From positions 5,283 to 17,545 of the forward strand of contig PBNG01000081.1 in the NCBI GenBank assembly GCA_002723015.1: 12,263 bases of DNA. Reading direction: 5' to 3'. This DNA is from Roseibacillus sp. (GTDB lineage Bacteria; Verrucomicrobiota; Verrucomicrobiae; Verrucomicrobiales; Akkermansiaceae). The first letter of the stretch is position 1. Each line of letters opens with the position of its first letter. The notes beneath the pieces were generated by a model, which was given only the letters and a program-made list of their open reading frames with translations, was not told the DNA's origin and ran no database searches. Below, piece by piece: positions 8,401 through 12,263 of the stretch. The translations under genes were made by a program, and so were the position numbers.

Positions 8401-9216
8401 ATCGAGCTCCTCAACACAGGCTCCAGAAATATAGACCTTACGGGAGTTCGATTTGATTCCGCCGTAAACTTTGCCTTTCCGGACAACACGGTCCTCGAGC
8501 CGGGCGAGCGCCTACTACTCCTACGACAAAGAATCGCCTTCGAAGCGCGTTACGGTTCTCTTCCCAACATCCAGACGTTCGAGTATACCGGACGCCTCAG
8601 CAACGACGGAGAGAGGATCCTTCTTTCCGGACCAGCATCCCAGCCGATCATGGATTTTACCTATAACGACCAGCCTCCCTGGCCTGCAGCCGCCGACGGA
8701 GAAGGCTCAAGTCTCGTCCTGCTCAATCCAGATTCCCCGGGAGAAAGCGGAGATCCCTCCAACTGGAGGGCCAGTCGTATTCCGGGAGGAACGCCCGGGG
8801 AAGAGGGATCATCTGGCCTCGACTACGATACGTGGTCTACAGCAAACAATCTTGAGGGAGGACCTCAGGATGACGAGGACCACGACACCATCAGCAATTT
8901 CATGGAATTCCTGCAAGGGACGGATCCTCTGGAGTTCACCATCGAACCTGTCCTGATTCTCCGGGTGGACGCCCTTGATGTTGGCAATGCGGTCCGTCAA
9001 TACTTCGTCATCAGTTTCCGGCAGAGCATGCAGGCACTCGGATCCCTCTCACTCGAAATTTCGGACGACCTCATTACATGGAACTCTGCCCAGGAGCTCA
9101 CCGAGCTCCTGTCTCAGGTCAATCAGGGAGACGGCACTCAAATGACAACCCTGCGCATGAAACAGCCTACCGAGAGCCGATCTGGCCCTCTCTTCGTGCG
9201 ACTTAGGGGACAGTAA
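5434..9216 (+). CDS. Secreted CotH-family protein with paired lamin-tail and chitobiase C-terminal-like domains
   Basis: The 1260-residue product starts at GTG. The next in-frame ATG (5518) would cut off most of the signal peptide (GLAALWLLSLMPAAA, cleavage probably A33-N34); an in-frame TTG at 5440 is an alternative start. Module order: LTD domain 35-~150 (LYLTEFLADN, SDWIEIFN); a galactose-binding-like beta region ~175-350 (SSWTEPGFDDSAW, LYLRVPF, YDDGFVAYLNG); a chitobiase/hexosaminidase C-terminal-like module ~395-455 (IRYTIDGSTPG); a CotH region ~515-800 with LSNYGGRFTNFRKKSFRI, NGRYWGQYHMRERW (E636) and KDADGYLRP (D736, D738); a second chitobiase-type module ~873-952 (IYYTVDGNDPR); a second LTD ~960-1120 (VIAELNYHP, YEFIELLNTG); and a C-terminal region with the acidic loop DDEDHDTISNFMEF. 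CotH proteins are atypical kinases, and Bacillus CotH phosphorylates spore-coat proteins. Large exported relatives are common in Verrucomicrobia, but their function is unproven. I see no C-terminal PEP-CTERM-like hydrophobic anchor. Kinase activity is inference only. Confidence 0.92.
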   Translation: MNLTLKSSSHPRYLQRSSGLAALWLLSLMPAAANLYLTEFLADNTAGLRDSDGEYSDWIEIFNASPVPADLDGHYLTDDESALTKWSFPAVELGPGQFMLVFASEKNRRDPEAELHTNFKIDKEGEYLGLVAPDGISVISEFGSADSPLPDQRQDISYGLAQTSSRTPATLLTRDAAAKARVPTPDDAALGSSWTEPGFDDSAWRDVFTGIGYDEDSTYVPEFGAGGNLGKDLNGINTSLYLRVPFDLNEPSTLTDLSLGMKYDDGFVAYLNGTWILSENSPPAGTLSYNSEATTSHADTLALEYEIFDLSEHRDLLAQGRNILSIHGLNNGLNSSDMLISPELRGIRITNPSVGESGFFEIPTPAAFNGAALGGFVEDTKFSVNRGFFTQPFDLELSSTTEDAEIRYTIDGSTPGPLSGRVYREPLNINRTVVVRAIAYKDDLQPTNVDTHTYIFPSDVVDQSDMRTSITQSPTYGPRMLDSLQAVPSISLITQNSSFLNEGGGNIREEYPASIEMIFPDGREGFQEDGGLSNYGGRFTNFRKKSFRIAFRERFGPTKVRYPIFEGFKYQHHPPAEEFDVINLRSGSHDMSSRGAYMSNRFTDDTMLDMGNIAPHGRFVHVYLNGRYWGQYHMRERWSADMASSYYGGSKDDYEAVNANDNFRNDEEVYDGPGRFWNAAKSLVLRPDPFNEASSHIDIANIIDFMLVWVSGDSESEFRSFGSSVEGVPFKFMIKDADGYLRPASSGKAGHPGPLNIMSEMRGGLGGEDFRMLVADRIHKHFFNDGAFTPINNIRRLRVRTAEARLGFISESARWGFRSPNSWESYQANLMNNHFRGLTDTMVSRFKSNGMYPDIVAPVFSQHGGSVMPTTPISMSSNARTIYYTVDGNDPRLPGGVPNPVANVLSLRSGAGANNVSNPLFLRSPTRLKARAYDTRTGEWSALNEALYTIDSEPANSRNLVIAELNYHPDEPSSAEESAISNDRDDYEFIELLNTGSRNIDLTGVRFDSAVNFAFPDNTVLEPGERLLLLRQRIAFEARYGSLPNIQTFEYTGRLSNDGERILLSGPASQPIMDFTYNDQPPWPAAADGEGSSLVLLNPDSPGESGDPSNWRASRIPGGTPGEEGSSGLDYDTWSTANNLEGGPQDDEDHDTISNFMEFLQGTDPLEFTIEPVLILRVDALDVGNAVRQYFVISFRQSMQALGSLSLEISDDLITWNSAQELTELLSQVNQGDGTQMTTLRMKQPTESRSGPLFVRLRGQ

Positions 9217-9366
9217 TCTTGGTTTCGGAGGCCCGGGGAACCTCTTCGTGCCACAGTTTGGGCCATTCCGTCCTGAAGATTGCTGTAAACGGGCCCTAAC
9301 GCCTCCCCGCGGCAGGACTGTGTGATTGTAACCCGGCCATATTTCATTTGAAACTGCACAAAGCAT
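9217..9366. other. Intergenic gap between the CotH gene and the S9 peptidase gene
   Basis: This gap holds no supported gene. The middle is GC-rich with short self-complementary pieces: GGGCCC near 9290, and GGAGGC at 9227-9232, which could pair with GCCTCC at 9301-9306 across a loop of about 70 bases. None has the stem-plus-T-run form of an intrinsic terminator. A small dyad, TTTCA-TT-TGAAA (9342-9353), ends 13 bases before the peptidase start and could be part of an AT-rich promoter region, but it is too short to assign. There is no Shine-Dalgarno motif before the ATG. Confidence 0.35.
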
Positions 9367-11580
9367 ATGAGCATCAAATCCGTCTGCGCCCTCCTTCCCC
9401 TCGTTCTGAGCATCCTCCCAGTTGCGCACGCCAATGTCTACAAGGCTCGCATCAACCCCAGTTGGAGTCCCGATGGGTCATGGATGTGGTATCGCAACAA
9501 TCTGCCGAAGGGGGAACGTGAGTTCATTCTGGTCGACCTCAAGAAAGGATTACACCAGCACGCATTTGACCATGACAGACTGGCTGCTGCTCTCCGGAGG
9601 GAAGATTCAGGGGAATTCACCGGAGCACAGCTGCCACTCGAGAACCTTTCCTTCGACCTCGAAAAAAGGACAGCAACCTTCTCGCTGAGAGGTAAGTGGT
9701 ACCGATGCAATATCGATACCTGCCAGCTTGAAAAAATCAATCGGCCGCCAGCTTCTCGAGCCAGCGATGAGAAGGAAAAGAAAGCCCAGGATGACTCGAG
9801 GTACAAACCCTATCGCCCAAGTAGAGATCTTTCACCGGATAAAAAATGGAAGGCATACATCAAAAACCACAACCTCTGGATTCGCGCCAACATCGATGAC
9901 AGTGAGGAAATTCAACTCTCTGAGGATGGTGAGGAGCAGAACAGCTACCAGCAACCATTCTGGAGCCCTAATTCAAATAACCTGGTTGCCTTCCGTGCCC
10001 AACCGGGCGACGTCGGTGAAGTTCACATGATCCAATCCTCTCCCAAGGAGGGTGGAAGAGCAAAACTGCATTCCCGCCGCTACCCACTTCCCGGAGATAA
10101 ATTTACCACCTACGAACTAAACTGGTTCAACCTTCGCAAGCGCCTGCAGAGCAAACCAAAGGTGGGCCTCATCGACTTCCGAAGTCCGCGCCTGCGCTGG
10201 ACGAGGGATGGCACAAAATTCCGTTACGAGAAGATTGACCGCGGCCACCAGCGCTTTCGTGTGATTGAATTTGATGTCTCAACCGGTGCTCACAGGAATA
10301 TCGTTGATGAGAAGACCGATACCTTCATCTGGACCGAACATGCCCTCCGACTCGGAATGCCCAAGGTCAACTGGTTGCTCAATCATCGGGAGATCCTTTA
10401 CTTCTCGGAAAAGGACGGCCACCGCCATATCTATCTCATTGATATCGCCTCCGGAACCATGAAGGCTGTAACTCAGGGAGAATTCGTGGTTCGACATGTC
10501 GACCGGATTGACGAGAACAAACGGCAGGTCTGGTTCCGCGCCAGCGGCAGAAACCCGGGGCAGGACCCCTATCTCATCCACTATTATCGGATTAATTTCG
10601 ATGGAACAGGCCTCGTCGCCCTCACAGAGGGAAATGGTGACCACGAAATACAGTACTCCCCGGATCAGCGGTTTATCATCGATACATATTCCCGTGTTGA
10701 CTCCCCCCCTGCTCATGAACTGAGGAGGGTCTCTGATGGGAAACTGGTATGTAAACTCGAGGAAACCGACATCAGTGAACTTCTTGCCTCGGGATGGAAA
10801 TCCCCGGAGGTGTTCTCAGCCAAGGGTAGGGATGGTGAAACCGGGATCTGGGGCATCGTTTGCAAACCCGCAAATTTCGATCCTAACAAGAAATACCCGA
10901 TCCTCGAGGACATGTACGCTGGTCCCCACGATTCGTACGTGCCCAAGCGCTGGAGTGCAGGCCGCCGCTACTCGGCGTGGACTGAAATGGGCTTTGTCGT
11001 AATCAAGGTAGACGGGATGGGAACCGCAAACAGGTCCAAGGCATTTCATGATGTCTGCTGGCAAAACCTCAAGGACGCAGGCTTTCCTGATCGAATCCTC
11101 TGGCATCAGGCCTACGCCAGCAAGAACCCCTGGTATGATATAACCCGGGTCGGCATTTACGGTGGATCTGCCGGTGGCCAAAGCTCCACCGGCGCCCTTC
11201 TGTTTCACCCCGAATTCTACAAGGTCGCGGTCTCCTCATGCGGATGCCATGACAATAGGATGGATAAGTCATCGTGGAACGAGCAATGGATGGGATATCC
11301 CGTGGGACCTCACTACTCTGCATCTTCCAACATCGATAACGCTCACAGACTACAGGGGAGACTCCTCCTCATCGTAGGTGAACTGGACAACAATGTGCCA
11401 CCGGAATCGACCCTGCGGTTAGCGGACGCCCTTATCCGTGCGAACAAGGACTTTGATATGATCGTAGTACCTAATGGAGGACATGGGGGCGGTGGACGCC
11501 ACGGTGATCGCCGCAGGAAAGATTTTTTCCGGAAGCACCTTCTTGGCATCGAGCCACCGAATTACAATATCGCACAGTAG
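9367..11580 (+). CDS. Secreted S9-family serine peptidase (DPP IV-type propeller plus prolyl oligopeptidase catalytic domain)
   Basis: The 737-residue product starts with a clear signal peptide (ALLPLVLSILPVAHA, cleavage probably A22-N23), so the ATG at 9367 is well placed and the enzyme is exported. Residues ~30-490 form a DPP IV N-terminal-type beta-propeller with repeated WSPD-like strands (SWSPDGSWMWY, LSPDKKWKAY, FWSPNSNNLVAF, YSPDQRFIIDTYS). Residues ~510-737 are the alpha/beta-hydrolase domain. The nucleophile is S601 in GGSAGG, the acid is D674 in VGELDNNVP and the base is H706 in NGGHGGGG, so the triad is complete. The strand just before the hydrolase domain (GIWGIVCKPANFDP) is typical of S9. 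The family cleaves peptides, often after proline. The DWVYEEE element that holds the substrate N-terminus in true dipeptidyl peptidase IV is not visible between KNHNLWIR and FWSPNSNN, so strict dipeptidyl-peptidase activity is doubtful. The next gene follows after 18 bases, suggesting co-transcription. Confidence 0.94.
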   Translation: MSIKSVCALLPLVLSILPVAHANVYKARINPSWSPDGSWMWYRNNLPKGEREFILVDLKKGLHQHAFDHDRLAAALRREDSGEFTGAQLPLENLSFDLEKRTATFSLRGKWYRCNIDTCQLEKINRPPASRASDEKEKKAQDDSRYKPYRPSRDLSPDKKWKAYIKNHNLWIRANIDDSEEIQLSEDGEEQNSYQQPFWSPNSNNLVAFRAQPGDVGEVHMIQSSPKEGGRAKLHSRRYPLPGDKFTTYELNWFNLRKRLQSKPKVGLIDFRSPRLRWTRDGTKFRYEKIDRGHQRFRVIEFDVSTGAHRNIVDEKTDTFIWTEHALRLGMPKVNWLLNHREILYFSEKDGHRHIYLIDIASGTMKAVTQGEFVVRHVDRIDENKRQVWFRASGRNPGQDPYLIHYYRINFDGTGLVALTEGNGDHEIQYSPDQRFIIDTYSRVDSPPAHELRRVSDGKLVCKLEETDISELLASGWKSPEVFSAKGRDGETGIWGIVCKPANFDPNKKYPILEDMYAGPHDSYVPKRWSAGRRYSAWTEMGFVVIKVDGMGTANRSKAFHDVCWQNLKDAGFPDRILWHQAYASKNPWYDITRVGIYGGSAGGQSSTGALLFHPEFYKVAVSSCGCHDNRMDKSSWNEQWMGYPVGPHYSASSNIDNAHRLQGRLLLIVGELDNNVPPESTLRLADALIRANKDFDMIVVPNGGHGGGGRHGDRRRKDFFRKHLLGIEPPNYNIAQ

Positions 11581-11598
11581 CCTAACTTGCTCCTCCCC

Positions 11599-12263
11599 AT
11601 GAGTTTAAAAATACGAACTTTTATTCCTGCGGTCCTGATTCTAGCCGGGACATCTCTTCTTCCCGCACAAGTATCCACCACCGGTCCACGTTACACGGGT
11701 CCCGATGGAGAAGAGATTTCCATGTCACACGCAAATGATTTCAGGGATCTTCTGGACCGCTTTTCGAAAGACCGGGAAACTTTCCAGCGGCAGTTCCCCT
11801 CCAGGCTGGAGGCGAAAAGAATTACAGGGATGGAGAAATTCTTCAGCGAATGGCACCGTGTTCTCCTCAGCATGAACTTTGATCAGATGAATCGGTCGGG
11901 TAAGGTCGATTACATTCTCTTCCGACAAAAAATCGAAAGGGACCATCAACAGTTCAAGGCTGAGGCTGAACACCTGAAGGCAGCTTCCCGATTTCTTCTC
12001 TTCGCAGAAAAGATAACGGCATTGGAATATGAGAGGCGGTCTCAGAAGAAATACGACCCACAGAGACTTGCCCCGCGTCTGGAGGGCCTCGCACAGGAAA
12101 TTGAGCGCGAGGAACAAAGGGTCAAGGGCGAGGTAATGAAGAGCCGGAAGCATCAGAAAGAGAAGGGACCAGATGCAAATCGCGAACGGATATTCAAGAC
12201 TGCGGAGGAGGGGTGTCGTGAACTCCAGCGCGTCGTTGATAACTGGTTCAATTACTACCGGGG
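11599..12263 (+). CDS. Exported DUF885-like protein, N-terminal part only (runs off the window)
   Basis: The frame opens at ATG 11599, 18 bases after the peptidase stop, and stays open for 221 codons to the window edge, so the C-terminus is missing. The start is supported by a signal peptide (FIPAVLILAGTSLLPA, cleavage probably A23-Q24). The mature part is mostly charged helix. The stretch FFSEWHRVLLSMNFDQMNRS followed by GKVDYILFRQKIERD resembles the N-terminal region of DUF885 (PF05960) proteins, where a 'VDY-L-R' element follows a W-containing helix. As I recall, the family carries an HExxPGH-type metal-binding motif further on and is thought to be peptidase-like; that part lies beyond the window, so catalysis cannot be judged here. 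A long basic/acidic helical stretch (KYDPQRLAPRLEGLAQEIER onward) could form a coiled coil. The position after an S9 peptidase fits a shared peptide-degrading role. Family assignment is moderate, the gene itself is strong. Confidence 0.8.
   Translation, partial: MSLKIRTFIPAVLILAGTSLLPAQVSTTGPRYTGPDGEEISMSHANDFRDLLDRFSKDRETFQRQFPSRLEAKRITGMEKFFSEWHRVLLSMNFDQMNRSGKVDYILFRQKIERDHQQFKAEAEHLKAASRFLLFAEKITALEYERRSQKKYDPQRLAPRLEGLAQEIEREEQRVKGEVMKSRKHQKEKGPDANRERIFKTAEEGCRELQRVVDNWFNYYR

Noticed and set aside
8471..8956. Overlapping + strand frame of 161 codons inside the CotH gene
   Set aside because: It overlaps the second LTD domain in another frame, and its Ser/Pro/Arg-rich content is typical of out-of-frame translation.
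9227..9306. GGAGGC...GCCTCC pairing as a terminator of the CotH gene
   Set aside because: The arms are six bases with a loop of about 70 bases and no T-run follows.
11725..12153. Antisense open frame of 142 codons opposite the last gene
   Set aside because: The + strand frame has a signal peptide and DUF885-like content; the antisense product is a low-complexity Leu/Phe/Ser-rich shadow.
1..12263. CRISPR arrays, insertion sequences, tRNA or rRNA genes, prophage or defence systems
   Set aside because: I found no spaced direct repeats, transposase content, tRNA-like cloverleaf or phage/defence domains; almost all of the window is covered by four intact or edge-truncated genes.

Overview
The window looks like chromosomal DNA from a member of the PVC superphylum, most likely Verrucomicrobiota, although Planctomycetota cannot be fully excluded. 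The main evidence is the first gene. It combines a 'PVC-type' dehydrogenase-like beta-propeller, HEAT-like helices and a single-haem CxxCH cytochrome c domain, an arrangement largely restricted to Verrucomicrobia, Planctomycetes and relatives. The second gene also fits: it is a large secreted CotH-domain protein flanked by lamin-tail (LTD) and chitobiase C-terminal-like modules. The DNA is moderately GC-rich throughout, and no gene start has an obvious Shine-Dalgarno sequence. I cannot name a genus.

Four genes lie head to tail on the + strand with short gaps and nothing convincing on the - strand. (1) 73-5235 is a 1720-residue exported multidomain protein: NodB-like polysaccharide deacetylase, three FG-GAP/VCBS-like calcium loops, PVC-type propeller, HEAT-like helices, cytochrome c, and a C-terminal carbohydrate-binding-like beta-sandwich. 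(2) After a 198-base gap holding several inverted repeats, 5434-9216 encodes a 1260-residue secreted CotH-family protein with a GTG start. (3) After a 150-base gap, 9367-11580 encodes a 737-residue secreted S9-family (prolyl oligopeptidase/DPP IV-like) serine peptidase with a complete Ser-Asp-His triad. (4) Only 18 bases later, 11599 onward encodes an exported protein that resembles the N-terminal part of DUF885 proteins and runs off the window end.

All four products begin with a plausible Sec signal peptide, so this is an exported-protein locus. Genes 3 and 4 are close enough to be co-transcribed and may cooperate in degrading peptides outside the cytoplasm. Gene 1 looks like a polymer-acting, electron-transfer-linked envelope protein. 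Its link to genes 2-4 is positional only. I see no mobile elements, CRISPR arrays, rRNA or tRNA genes, or phage genes, and no clear sign of a wholly new system. The points most worth a second look are the gene 1 architecture, the mirror-like module order of gene 2, and the perfect 19-base inverted repeat just upstream of gene 2.
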